DNA of 64,000 nucleotides, taken from Eukaryota sp. TZLM1-RC (Eukaryota > Metamonada: BaSk clade). This document shows, piece after piece, positions 20,439-30,093 of this stretch. A model generated the notes under the pieces. The model saw only the letters and a program-made list of their open reading frames with translations. It was not told the origin of the DNA and ran no database searches. Position 1 is the stretch's first letter; the number at the start of each line of letters is the position of its first letter. A program made the translations under genes and the position numbers. The DNA lies in the NCBI GenBank assembly GCA_040285825.1, contig JAUPSS010000001.1, positions 3,782,001 to 3,846,000 on the forward strand. The letters are read 5' to 3'.

Positions 20439-20876
20439 TTACTTACTATTGTTGTTCCGCTTCCTTTGCGGATATCGCTTTTGTCGAGGCATGGGGAGAG
20501 CCTGAGACGAGCTATTGGATATATTAGCTTTGCGTTTTCTTTTATTTGGCTTACTAATAAATCGCTTATACGCTTCTGAATATCTGATCGAATGGAGTGG
20601 TTCCTCGGTAGTTTCTCCACCAAACCATTTCACAGTACAGAAGGGTCCCTGAGATGTTTTATATTCCTCAAGGATTTCTTCGATGACATGTTTACCTGAA
20701 TCGGTGGCTGCGATTGCCCTGAGTAAATCAACATCGTTAGGATCGTTAGCGTTGTATATTTTGCAGTCCCTCTTTGATATCTTTGTCTCATCACCAGTCG
20801 TCAGGTTCTTAACTGTCAATGTGGAATTGGATGGGATTTCTATAATTAAAAATGGGCCTAACCAAGATCCATGCAA
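20439..20876 (-). CDS. integrase C-terminus with chromodomain (Ty3 element)
   Basis: The block LHGSWLGPFLIIEI is the GPF/Y module found after the integrase core in chromoviruses. It is followed by HVIEEILEEYKTSQGPF, VKWFGG and EPLHSIRYSEAYKRFI, a chromodomain that in related elements steers integration to chromatin marks. The tail is basic (RKRKA...RQKRYPQRKRNNN). It is one frame away from the upstream integrase ORF; the switch is near 21090, where a frame starting RPDNILGGIFDF takes over. Confidence 0.8.
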   Translation of the reverse strand: MHGSWLGPFLIIEIPSNSTLTVKNLTTGDETKISKRDCKIYNANDPNDVDLLRAIAATDSGKHVIEEILEEYKTSQGPFCTVKWFGGETTEEPLHSIRYSEAYKRFISKPNKRKRKANISNSSSQALPMPRQKRYPQRKRNNNSK

Positions 20877-20968
20877 TTTGCTGTTTTGCTTAGCTTTTCG
20901 AAGAATATAGTCACCAATTTTATATGTGGTTTCTGTATTATTATTAATATTATTCTGACTGGGTTTGT

Positions 20969-23161
20969 TTAATAATTGGTGGTTCTCTGCTTCCTCCCAT
21001 TTATTTTGGAGACGATCAGTTTTAAGTTTGAGGTCTTGTAAAAGTGGGACATTGGATTCAAAATCGAATATGCCGCCAAGGATGTTATCAGGTCTGATCT
21101 AGGGCTGATATATGACCCGAAAATCAATTCATAGGGGGTGTGGTTTGTGATTCTGCTTTTGGTTGAGTTAATTAATAACTGTGTAATTGGGACATATGTG
21201 GACCAAGCATCATAGTCGTTGTAATCTATTAATAATCTTCTTATACATTGAATTACATCCCTATGTTTCCTTTCTACCAATCCATTACTTTCAGAGTGAT
21301 ATGGAATTGAATTTGTGACTTCAATTGACATTCTCTGGCATAGCAATTTGAATGTTTCATTGGCGAACTCTGGGCCATTATCACTATGTATAGCCATAGG
21401 TATGCCTAATATTGCACAGATATTCCAAATTAATGCATCTGCCACTTCTAAAGCATTGAGTTCTTTCAGTGGCACTAGTATTGTATATCTAGTGAAACTG
21501 TCGACGAAAACTAATAAGTATTTATTATCATTATTATCTTTATTCAGAGGTCCAATTGTGTCTACATTTAGTTTAGCAAATGAACGATTTGCCCACAGTG
21601 AGCTCGTTGAGGGAGTCTTTGATTGTTTTATGGGGGCTGTTTTCTGACAAGTAGGACATTTTTCGATGTGTTTGATGAGGTCTTTTCTCATGTTTGGCCA
21701 GTAAAAATCACTTTTGGAAAGCTTGTGAAGACTTCCGTTTTTGCTTGGGTGGCCTGATTGTGTTAATCTGTGTATTAGATTGAGTGCTGTTTTTCTTAGT
21801 TTGGTCGGTATTATCATTTTATTATTATTATTAAGCCAGATTTCTGTGTTTCTGCAGAGTGTGGCGTTTTTGAATAATGGATCGTTATTGCTAATGGCCA
21901 GTTGTTGTTCTGCTCTTACTTTGGATAACCAATTTGAAAAGATTGGTAAATCTGGGTGTCTTGATAATTCGAGAATGTGGATTGGTTCTAGACTTTCATA
22001 GTCGGAATCGTCATCTGGGGGTGGAATTTCACCGTGCCAGTAAGGATCGTTTTGGTGTCTGATGTGATTTAATTCTGGTATTACTGAATTGTCATCAATG
22101 TTTCGTGACATCATGTCTGCCCAGTGATTGTCTTCTCCTTTCTCATGTACTATATCAAAATCAAATTCTGATAAAATAGGTAACCATCTTTTGACTATTC
22201 TGTTCTTTTCTGGAGCTGTGGCGAGGAATGCAATATTTCTATGGTCGGTGAATATGGTTAAGTGTCGAGTGATGAGGAAGCTTTCTAAATGGCTTTCTGT
22301 TAGTATTAATAATATTGCGTATAGTTCCTTTTGTAATGTTGACCAACGTTTTTGAGTATCAGTTAATATTCTACTGTAAAAAGAGATTGGTTTTACTTTT
22401 CCATCTTTTAATGCAGTTCCTATGGGTGCATATGGTTCGACCTCTTGCCAGATAACTCCTCCTACTGCGATGTCTGATGCATCGGTGCTTATTAAAAGGC
22501 GTTTGTCTGGTGATGGTAATTCCAGAGGCATATGATTAATGATTAATTCTTTTATTTGTTCTAATAGTTGGTCGTGTTTGGTTTCCCAGTTGACACGGCG
22601 TTGTTTGTGTTTGATTAATTCGTTTATGGGTGCAATTAGTTGTGAAATGTTTGGGAGCCAGTCTCTGATGAAATTGACTGAGCCGACTAATGACCGAACT
22701 TCTTTTATTGTTTTTGGAGCAGGGATGTTAATTAAAGCATCGACTCGTTTTTGACTAATTTTACGTTGTTTATATTGGAAAGTGCTGCCTAAAATGTCAA
22801 TTGGTTGTTTGTCAGTAACCAATTTGCATTTTTTCAATCCAATGTTGACTCTTCTATCCCTTGCGCATTGCAGTACCCTATGAATTCTTTCTAAAAATTG
22901 TTGAAGGGTTGATGCAATTATGATTATGTCATCAATGTATATGAACACTCCGTCTATCTGAAAAATTTCCATCATAACATTTTGAAAAATTGCTGGGATA
23001 TTCTTTAATCCGAAACATGCCCTTTTAAACATAATGGATCTGCCAGGGATAGAGATGGATGTGTTTTCAATATCCTCGTCAGCGACTTTCATCTGCCAAA
23101 AAGCTTTTGGAAGGTCCAAAGTGGCGATGTAGTTGGCTTGATTTAGAAATTCCAAAAACAT
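20969..23161 (-). CDS. pol: reverse transcriptase, RNase H, integrase (Ty3 element)
   Basis: The RT palm shows LDLPKAFWQMKV, RACFGLKNIPAIFQ and the catalytic FIYIDDIIII. RNase H begins LLISTDASDIAVGGV and includes LQKELYAILL and FTDHRNIAFL. The integrase has the zinc-binding HRLTQSGHPS...CPTC and the core DDE triad in LNVDTIGPL, IHSDNGPEF and NGLVERKHRD. The frame enters RT only after its first ~80 residues, which are in the ORF that ends at 23079, so a one-base lesion or frameshift lies near 23150 in a T-run. The last ~50 residues after GSYISPRSDL are out of frame with the real product. Confidence 0.9.
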   Translation of the reverse strand: MFLEFLNQANYIATLDLPKAFWQMKVADEDIENTSISIPGRSIMFKRACFGLKNIPAIFQNVMMEIFQIDGVFIYIDDIIIIASTLQQFLERIHRVLQCARDRRVNIGLKKCKLVTDKQPIDILGSTFQYKQRKISQKRVDALINIPAPKTIKEVRSLVGSVNFIRDWLPNISQLIAPINELIKHKQRRVNWETKHDQLLEQIKELIINHMPLELPSPDKRLLISTDASDIAVGGVIWQEVEPYAPIGTALKDGKVKPISFYSRILTDTQKRWSTLQKELYAILLILTESHLESFLITRHLTIFTDHRNIAFLATAPEKNRIVKRWLPILSEFDFDIVHEKGEDNHWADMMSRNIDDNSVIPELNHIRHQNDPYWHGEIPPPDDDSDYESLEPIHILELSRHPDLPIFSNWLSKVRAEQQLAISNNDPLFKNATLCRNTEIWLNNNNKMIIPTKLRKTALNLIHRLTQSGHPSKNGSLHKLSKSDFYWPNMRKDLIKHIEKCPTCQKTAPIKQSKTPSTSSLWANRSFAKLNVDTIGPLNKDNNDNKYLLVFVDSFTRYTILVPLKELNALEVADALIWNICAILGIPMAIHSDNGPEFANETFKLLCQRMSIEVTNSIPYHSESNGLVERKHRDVIQCIRRLLIDYNDYDAWSTYVPITQLLINSTKSRITNHTPYELIFGSYISPRSDLITSLAAYSILNPMSHFYKTSNLKLIVSKINGRKQRTTNY

Positions 23162-24788
23162 CCGAAATTAATGGTAAGTTAGACTCAACTGGAATAGTAA
23201 GAGCGTTAACACCATCTTTACCGCTGAAATCGCCTGTCAACCTCGGTTTTCGATCATCAGGGTATATTACTAATACAATAGGGGAACTGAATTTATAGTT
23301 CGATTCAATTGTATAGCTTATTTCGATTAATTCGTCAAAAATTTGGTTAGCTATTTGTAATTTCTTTGGGTTGAGACCCCTTGCTGGTTTATGTACAATA
23401 GCGTAAGGATTATAAAAGGGGATTGACATGGGTGGACAATCGATGCCTTCTTTATTGGGCGTTTCGCTGAATACGTCTTTGTATTGAGCTAATATATCAG
23501 ACAAACTCTTATTATACTCACTATCATCTAATTTAATCTCACATCCAGATCTATCTAATTGCTGGGTAAAATCTTCATCACTGCTGGGAATAGATTCTAC
23601 ATGACCGATTTGGTGAGTTTTAATTCTGTTATCAAATTCGGTTTCAGCATTTAGTAAAGTGCGGCGCTCTTCGTCTAGTACAATTACTAAACGGTCAGAT
23701 GTCAATAACCCAAGTTGTTGTAACATGTCTACCCCAATTAAAAATTTGTTTGAACCCTGGATTATGGGGAGAGTATGATTTATTGAAACTTGGTTCGCGA
23801 TGCTACCAACATTGAACGTCAGAATGCCTTGTGCACTTCCAAGCGAATTGGTCGATACGTTACTAGCAGGGATGAATTGTGTGATGTCGTTTTCATTGAT
23901 GGACATTGAACACAGATTTGCTAGGTCTAGGGAAATGACAGAACAATATGCAGCTGTATCTATTGTGCCTTTTATGACTGTACTGTTAATTCTTACCTGA
24001 AGTTCTAAAAACTGAGGCTGCTGGGATCTGTTGTGGTTTATACAAGGAGCAGTGTTACCTGTTCGGTTGCATAAATCTTTTTCTGTATTATTTACTACAT
24101 TAATCTGATTATTTATGGTGCTATTTCCATTGTTCAAGAAAGAGAGTGGATTTAAGAGGGCTGTTTGAGCTGAATTGTCCGATTGAGTAGAAGAACAAAT
24201 CTGATTCAATTCGGGAGCTGTAACATGCGATGATTTGTTTTTGTTATTAAACCTGTTATTAAGGACGTTATATCCACGATATGTATTACCTCTATTACCA
24301 CGGCCACCTCGGCCCCTAGTTCCTCTATACAAATTACCACGGCCTCTACTTCGGCCTCTACAATTGCCTCTACTGCCTCTACTAAAGTTTCCACGGCCTC
24401 TGCCATAGCCGGCGCCTTTGCTTTGATTTATAGGGACCAATGAGCGACTACAGGTTGGGTCCCTACATTCTGTTATAATATGACCTGGGATTTGACAAAA
24501 GGTACAAAATTTCTGTCCCCCTCTGGTGTGTTTACCTTTTTTCAATTGAGGGAATTGTTGGTCTTCAGGGTCGGTTCTCCTATTCCTTTCTGACGAATGA
24601 AATTCTCCTGTTTCTAATTTAGGTTTGTTCGCCTCTTTTCTCAGTAGTTGGATGGTTTCCTTGTTCGGTGCGGCTTGCATCCAAGACAAAAGTTTCTCTC
24701 TGGCCACTTTGGTTAAATCGTTGAACGAGACTAGTTTGTCGTTCTCAATAAATATTCCAGTTTTTAAAAAAAAAGTTTGTCGTTCCAA
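23079..24788 (-). CDS. gag C-terminus (nucleocapsid), protease and start of RT (Ty3 element)
   Basis: Contains the CCHC-type knuckle CTFCQIPGHIITEC, a long Arg-Gly-rich RNA-binding stretch (repeated GRGRG...RGGRGNRG), an aspartic protease active site GTIDTAAYCSVIS (D-T-A in place of the usual D-T/S-G) and a following ILTFNVGSI...FLIGVDMLQQLGL that fits the protease flap and ALxG-like region. The RT start (VHKPARGLNPKK...PIVLVIYPDDRKPRLTGDF) follows. The frame begins inside a 30-bp LINE-tail insertion, which separates it from the upstream gag frame. Confidence 0.85.
   Translation of the reverse strand: MERQTFFLKTGIFIENDKLVSFNDLTKVAREKLLSWMQAAPNKETIQLLRKEANKPKLETGEFHSSERNRRTDPEDQQFPQLKKGKHTRGGQKFCTFCQIPGHIITECRDPTCSRSLVPINQSKGAGYGRGRGNFSRGSRGNCRGRSRGRGNLYRGTRGRGGRGNRGNTYRGYNVLNNRFNNKNKSSHVTAPELNQICSSTQSDNSAQTALLNPLSFLNNGNSTINNQINVVNNTEKDLCNRTGNTAPCINHNRSQQPQFLELQVRINSTVIKGTIDTAAYCSVISLDLANLCSMSINENDITQFIPASNVSTNSLGSAQGILTFNVGSIANQVSINHTLPIIQGSNKFLIGVDMLQQLGLLTSDRLVIVLDEERRTLLNAETEFDNRIKTHQIGHVESIPSSDEDFTQQLDRSGCEIKLDDSEYNKSLSDILAQYKDVFSETPNKEGIDCPPMSIPFYNPYAIVHKPARGLNPKKLQIANQIFDELIEISYTIESNYKFSSPIVLVIYPDDRKPRLTGDFSGKDGVNALTIPVESNLPLISDVFGISKSSQLHRHFGPSKSFLADESR
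24745..24774 (+). mobile_element. 30-bp LINE tail insertion with 11-bp TSD inside gag
   Basis: The plus strand reads TCAATAAATATTCCAGTT followed by T's and an A9 run, the 3' end of LINE subfamily D. It is flanked by gtttgtcgttc at 24734-24744 and 24775-24785. Insert plus duplication adds 41 bp and shifts the gag frame. It is an extreme 5' truncation of a target-primed reverse transcription product. Confidence 0.85.
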
Positions 24789-26640
24789 AAAGATTGTTTA
24801 CCGTAAATCTCGAATAAATTGCTCGTTAATGCCAAGTTGTCCAGACCTGTTAAGAAGGCGTTAGCTACGGTCGACATTGGGAGTGTAAATACCCCTCTTG
24901 AAAATTCGAGTTCTTCAATTCTGGCCGATGGGTCGGATATGTATGTGCACATCCTTAAGATGTCTCCAAAATTTTCCATATAAATCGCGTATTCTCTTTC
25001 TGCGTCGGCGGATGTACTTACCTTTTGCCAGTTGAATTTAGGTTTAAAAAGAGCTAATTTTGCATCATGTAATGATGTGAACTGGCTTCTCTCTGTACTG
25101 AGATCAACTGAGCTATACTGTTTATCATCTTCGTTATTTGTTCTTGTTGTTGAGGGGTGCTGGATTGTGGGATCTGTATTTGATCGACGTTTTGAGCTCC
25201 GTCTCTACCAGTTGTGTCCCAGAGGGCGAATTCCATGAGGAAATGTACTATTTTCATCTGAGTTTCAGGGAATTCGAGTCTAGGGGGCTCGTGTATGGTT
25301 GCATGTTCTATGGTCTTAGTTCTGTAATGATAACCAACATGGGACTGTAAGTTTTGATTTAATATGAGGCGTGGATCGAGTGGGTTTTGACTGTGTTGTT
25401 GTTGAGATCCAGTTGCCTGTAGATCTTGTAAACTAAGACCTTGTCCCGTTGTGTGTGTGGTGTCAACCGAGGATTGTGGAACTCCTTCCATCGGTTGTGA
25501 TGAATCACCAGGTTGGATTGTGAGGACGTCTAACCCTATTGGTCTTGTGTTTGGTTAGGGTAAGGTGTCTACATGCAGCTCCTGAACTGATTTCGATTCA
25601 TCTTGGAAATTTAGTTGAATTGAGGGCCGGAAAGGCCTGATGCTCTTGAAGGGTGTATTCTCTAAACCAATGATGGGGGTGAAGGTGAAAACCTTGTTCT
25701 GTACCCATGAATCGCCTGTTTGGAGGTTTCTGTTATTAGGAGGAGCCCTGTATGTGGAGATGACTGCTGTCGTCATGTTTATATCATCTCGTCTATAAGT
25801 GACCCCTAATTCTTCATATATGAGCCTGAAAGGTTGTGAGGCTGGTCTCATTTCAACGTAATTTGGTCTATGTGAGACTGGGTAGTATTCATGAACCTCT
25901 CTAACTACCGTATAGTCCTCTCCGGGGGCGCTAAGCTCTTCGTAAATTTTGTCTATACCAATTTTGAACCAGTCAGGTAGGAGGCGGACGTTCTCGGGAC
26001 TATCTAGTTTCCCAGAGAAGTCGGTACCAACTTCCATTACCTCTAACCACCGAATTCTGAATCCTTTGTTATCGAGGGTGGCGTTATTCCCCAAAAAATC
26101 GTCACGTTCTGTGCGAGGTTTTGCCATTATATTTTTGTATTCTATGTCGAGAGGCGAGAGTCTCATTCTTCGCTCTGCGGGCCGTGTGCTCAACTCATGG
26201 CTTTCTTTGTCTAAAAGCTCAATTGCCTCTTTCAACACTGAGGGTTGTATGGGGATTTCCTGAGCTCCCGAAGTCGTCTCATTGAGAGTTTGTACGACGA
26301 CAGTGTTTTCACGTTGCGGGCACATTGATTCGTCCAGGGACTCTATGAAGTCCGTTGGTTCCTTCTTTTCCATTTCTTCCTTACTCATAGTGAGTGCCAA
26401 GAGTAACTCTTGTATCTCTTGGGAGGGAGCTGGAGGTAGGTCGAAATTGACCTTTGGTGTCGTCGCGAGGGCGGTATTCGCCGACGAGTGGACATATTGG
26501 GCGCCTTGCGCCGTAATTTTACCTCGCTGATTTAATTGGACGTTTTGCGCCGAAATTTGATTCTTGGTGGGGCTTAAACCCGAACCTGAAGCAGTGGAGG
26601 TGTCTAGCCTCGAATCTATTTGTTGGGGGGAGTGGGGTCG
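24789..26640 (-). CDS. gag N-terminal and capsid region in pieces (Ty3 element)
   Basis: The frame 26400-25555 is open upstream to about 26640 (through KVNFDLPPAPSQEIQ), so the true start may be further up or joined to the MPNGNNN ORF. It stops at an in-frame TAA (25555) and continues in the same frame to 25054. A one-base shift near 25090 leads to the 24979-24764 frame (MENFGDILRMCTYI...). This middle part is helical, as expected for capsid. Whether the TAA is read through or is a lesion cannot be told from one copy. Confidence 0.65.
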
Positions 26641-26963
26641 ATTACACCCGTACCCGTAACCTGAGGAGGAGTGAGGCCTTTTTCGCCCGAACTCGAATCC
26701 TTTTCTGGAGTTGCCATTGAACTCGAAGAAGATGAGTTGTTGAGAGGAGGGTTAGAAGGGTCTCCTCTGACAGATGTCTGACATACCCCAGACATCTTTT
26801 GGGTGTCTACAGCGCTGTTGCTGTTTGCTGTTAATGGTGCCTGATACGCACAATAATTATTGTTGCCGTTGGGCATTATGCTAGCTGGATGTAAAGAGAG
26901 TTAAGACAAAGTTCATTTTATTAAATGTCATTCTATATAAAGGTACTCACTAGTGAGATACCT
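26106..26963 (-). repeat. 5' terminal direct repeat of the Ty3 element
   Basis: Gap-free match to 19550-20407. It contains the 5' end palindrome at about 26943-26963, a TATATA box, an 86-codon ORF (26616-26876, MPNGNNNYCAYQ...) and the first part of gag. The inner boundary lies inside the gag frame; I see no tRNA-type primer-binding site next to it. Confidence 0.85.
26616..26876 (-). CDS. 86-residue leader ORF in the Ty3 terminal repeat
   Basis: ATG start about 87 bp from the element's 5' end; low-complexity Ser/Pro/Asn-rich product with no domain. Near its end, a six-C run on the coding strand (26625-26630) precedes the stop; a -1 slip there would enter the gag frame, which is open from the same point. 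The copy in the other repeat (20060-20320) has the same layout. Confidence 0.5.
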   Translation of the reverse strand: MPNGNNNYCAYQAPLTANSNSAVDTQKMSGVCQTSVRGDPSNPPLNNSSSSSSMATPEKDSSSGEKGLTPPQVTGTGVIDPTPPNK

Positions 26964-27869
26964 ACAAAATGGACTTATTACTTCCCGTCAAAAGTTTCGT
27001 CCTTTAATAAACATTTTTTTACCAGCAGAGTTGAAAAATTTTTGCTAAATAATAATAAAACGTGTTTTTACTGATTCCCTCATTTCATAAGAGGGTTCAA
27101 ACCCGTCTCTCAAAGTCAGTCAGCTTTGCGCAGTACTTCGTTACACTTCTAGGAAAGTGGCTGTTTAAGTAGTGCTGAATGATGGTAAATGTTGGTAAAG
27201 TTCGTCCAACATTAGAATAAGTCAATTATCGTTAAACAATACTATAAAAATTACTTTCAATAGCTATCCATAGGATGTGATTTTATTGTTTCTTGGACTG
27301 ACTATAAGGAAATTCTATAGGAGTTTGCAGTACAAGAGCTGGTTTTAAATTTCAGTCACATCAATTATAAAAACAAAAATTTGAATAAATAAATAAACTG
27401 AATGAATAAATAAATTTTCACTCTTCTGTCTTCACATCATTTGCTGGTTTCAGTACATTTACATGGATGATGAACTATGTGGTGTGTTTCCAAAGATTAT
27501 AAACAATTTGGTGAAACCAATAGATCTTCACCACAGAAAATGTACAAATTTAACCCTAACCCTAACCCTATAGGGAACCAACCTAGCCTAACCTGACCAG
27601 ACTAAGTGATGACGTGGCAGTGTAATGATGACCCAAATTTATATACATATTATTTTAGAAATATCTTTATTCGTAATTTGATAAAGGATATTATAATTCA
27701 ATGTTGTTTAAAAAGAAATTAAATAAAAAAAGTTGAAAGACTATAGGAATATTTCCTTTTTGTTCCATGGTTTTTAAAATAACGCTGTTTATGCTCGTCA
27801 ATTATTGGAAGTAATTGCAGATATAAGAGTATTGTAAGTCACTTGTACTTATTAAAGATAAGATTGGGC
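26964..27869. other. intergenic between Ty3 element and LINE A
   Basis: No gene is seen. Three telomere-type CCCTAA units lie at 27551-27570. Confidence 0.45.
27551..27570 (+). repeat. short interstitial telomere-like repeat (CCCTAA)3
   Basis: taaccctaaccctaacccta, followed by TAGGG. Three units of the TTAGGG-type telomere sequence. It may be chance or a trace of break repair. Confidence 0.6.
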
Positions 27870-27883
27870 AAAAAGGTTATGAA

Positions 27884-30079
27884 ACTGGTAAAGGTGACAA
27901 ACCTGATGGAGTTAGACCAATTGCTATTGGAGAGTCATTAACCAGATTGCTTTCTTCGCTTATTTTTAACAGAATTTCTACTAAAGCAAGGGACTATTTG
28001 AAGCCTTTCCAATTTGGTATAAAAACTGTTGAAGGTGCTTCTGTTGCTTCAATGACTTCATAAGTTTTTTTCAATAGTCAACAACATCAATATATTTTCA
28101 ATTTGGATTTCAAAAATGCTTTCAATTCTGTGAAACGTAATTGTATTTTTGATGTGCTTCTTCATGATTTTCCTGAACTTTCTGCATATTTTTATTTATT
28201 TTATGGAAAAAAATCTGACTTAATTTTTGACTCCTTTACCCTTGAATCTTCTTCTGGTGTGAAACAAGTTGATCCTCTTGGCCCTTTGCTGTTTTGTTTG
28301 GCTATTCATAATATTATTAAAATGACACAACAAGATTTCCCTGATTTGCGTATTGTTGCCTATATGGATGACAATTCTATTATTGGTTCTTTTGAAAGCA
28401 TTTCTAGGGTCTCTGAAAACATTGCGGCGAAATACAAAGAAATTGGATTAGCTTTGAACCCATCTAAATGTCTCTTGATTGGTAGAGAAAAACAATCTTT
28501 GATGATTGGTGGAGCTCAGATTCCTTCTATCAATTATGACCAACAAGCTTTTAAGTTTCTTGGATGTTGGCTTGGCAATTTGGATGAAATTTATTCCCGG
28601 TTAAACAATTTATTGGAGAAGTTTGACAAGGATCTTAGTTTTATTGCTGAATGTGACATTGAGAAACACATCAAATTTTTGATTTTAAAAATTTGTTATT
28701 CTGGAAAATTCACTCATATTTTAAGGTCAACTCCCCCTTCGGTATCTCTCAATTTTTGCAGATCTTTTAACAAACTTCGAGTCAAATTTTTTTCTTTTTT
28801 ATTAGAAGTAAATGAATCCTTAATTCGAAGTCATGTATTTTGTTCAGCAGATTTGGGTGGAATTGGATTCACCAAATCTTCTATTCTGTGTAAAGCAGCA
28901 TTTTTGGGAGGTGGTAAAAATTTTGTTTTTGAATTTTTCCAAAGGTTCCCTTTTGATGTTCATCTGATCAATGGTGAATCAAATTTTTACTTGAATCAAC
29001 TGCAATTTGAATTAGAAAATTTGCCTAGTGATATCTGGATTCAGTGTTTTCCTCAAAATGTTCAAGAAATTCCCACCCCATCACTTCCAAATTTACGTTT
29101 TTGCTTGAATAAGCTTCAGCACCATCTGGTTAAATTATATGAAGGCTTGGATTATGAAGTAAGACTTGGCTTGGCCAAAACTAAAAATCCCGCTTTCGGT
29201 AATTTTTTAAAGGATATTCGTGATAGTTCAGCTGCTGCTTTAGTAACTCAAGTTCCCTCTGTTTATGGACTTTTGTTAAAAGACAATGAATGGCTTCTAA
29301 ACATGCGTTTTCGTTGTTTTCTGTGGCCAAACAATTTGCCCAATCATTTAACTTGTAAATGTGGTAAACCTCTTTTGTTTACTCATCTTTTGAACTGTAA
29401 ACATTTCATTACGTTTAGAAGCAAAGTGCGTAATAACGTCAGGGACCAAATTTATGTAATGTGCAAATCATATCGAGTAGATTCCTTTTTAGAACCGCTG
29501 TTATCAAAATTAATTCTTGATGATCCCAATATTGATAGTACCCGTCACAACAGAGCTTCTATGGGTCTGACTAGAGGTGATCTAGTTGTTCCTGGTTTAA
29601 ATGGTAGTTTTACTATTTTGGACGCCATGTCTATTGACCCTTGTAATTCCTCTAACGAACATTTCATTAACTCGGATGTAAATAATCCTCTTCTTGCAGG
29701 CGAAAAATATAAAATTGCTAAATATGCGAAACCCATTTCCTCGGTTAATGAAAATTCTCATGCCCAATATAATTTATGTCCATTTGTTTTTTCTTTGCTT
29801 GGATCTCTAGGTAAGGCTGCTATGGCTTTCCTTGAGGATTTTGTTGTAGTTGTAAAGGAAAGAACTGGAAGAATTTTCAATCGTGTTTACTGGCAAAACA
29901 GGATTGTATTTTCTATTTTTAAGGGAATGGTAACACTAATTTCTGATTCACTATCTTCTTTTTGGAAATTTTCTGAATCTTTAGCGATTAATTGTTTTGA
30001 TGTAGGGGAGGCAGGTTTTGAGGATGTGGAGTTTTAATTGTGTATTTCATATTTGTTGTTGAATAAAAATAAATAAGGA
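27884..30079 (+). mobile_element. RLE-type LINE, subfamily A, longest copy, 14-bp TSD
   Basis: Flanked by aaaaaggttatgaa at 27870-27883 and 30080-30093, and 5'-truncated inside the RT finger region. One in-frame TAA lies near 28061. The main frame (28103-30037) contains RT motif A (NLDFKNAFNSVKR), B (GVKQVDPLGPLLF, with V where QGD is usual), C (VAYMDDNSIIG), D (LALNPSKCLLI) and E (FKFLGCWLG). A cysteine-histidine block follows (TCKCGKPLLFTHLLNC), then a restriction-like endonuclease motif, RGDLVVPGLNGSFTILD (R-x-D...D). The C-terminal domain is FSLLGSLG...FNRVYWQNRIVFSIFKG. RT followed by CCHC and RLE is the layout of R2/NeSL/Utopia-type elements; which clade is not decided. Confidence 0.85.
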
Positions 30080-30093
30080 AAAAAGGTTATGAA

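Larger units (their letters stand above)
19550..26963 (-). mobile_element. Ty3/chromovirus-type LTR retrotransposon, recently inserted but broken
   Basis: Complete order on the minus strand: gag with CCHC knuckle, aspartic protease, reverse transcriptase (FIYIDD), RNase H, integrase with HHCC and DDE motifs, and a C-terminal chromodomain. The flanking direct repeats (26106-26963 and 19550-20407) are 858 bp each with nine substitutions and no indel by eye, so insertion was recent. Internal frames are broken near 25090, at 24745 (30-bp insertion), near 23150 and near 21090, and there is an in-frame TAA at 25555. A purine-rich tract (GGGAGAAGG) lies just before the 3' repeat. No clear target-site duplication is seen at the outer ends. 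Confidence 0.85.

Noticed and set aside
19550-26963. Frame breaks in the Ty3 element explained as sequencing indels
   Set aside because: Only partly: the two 858-bp repeats show no indel between them and one break is a real 30-bp insertion with TSD, so I treat the breaks as genuine, though a single homopolymer error near 23150 cannot be excluded.
27090-27180. gggttcaaacccg looks like a tRNA T-arm
   Set aside because: No acceptor, D-arm or anticodon stem can be drawn around it on either strand.
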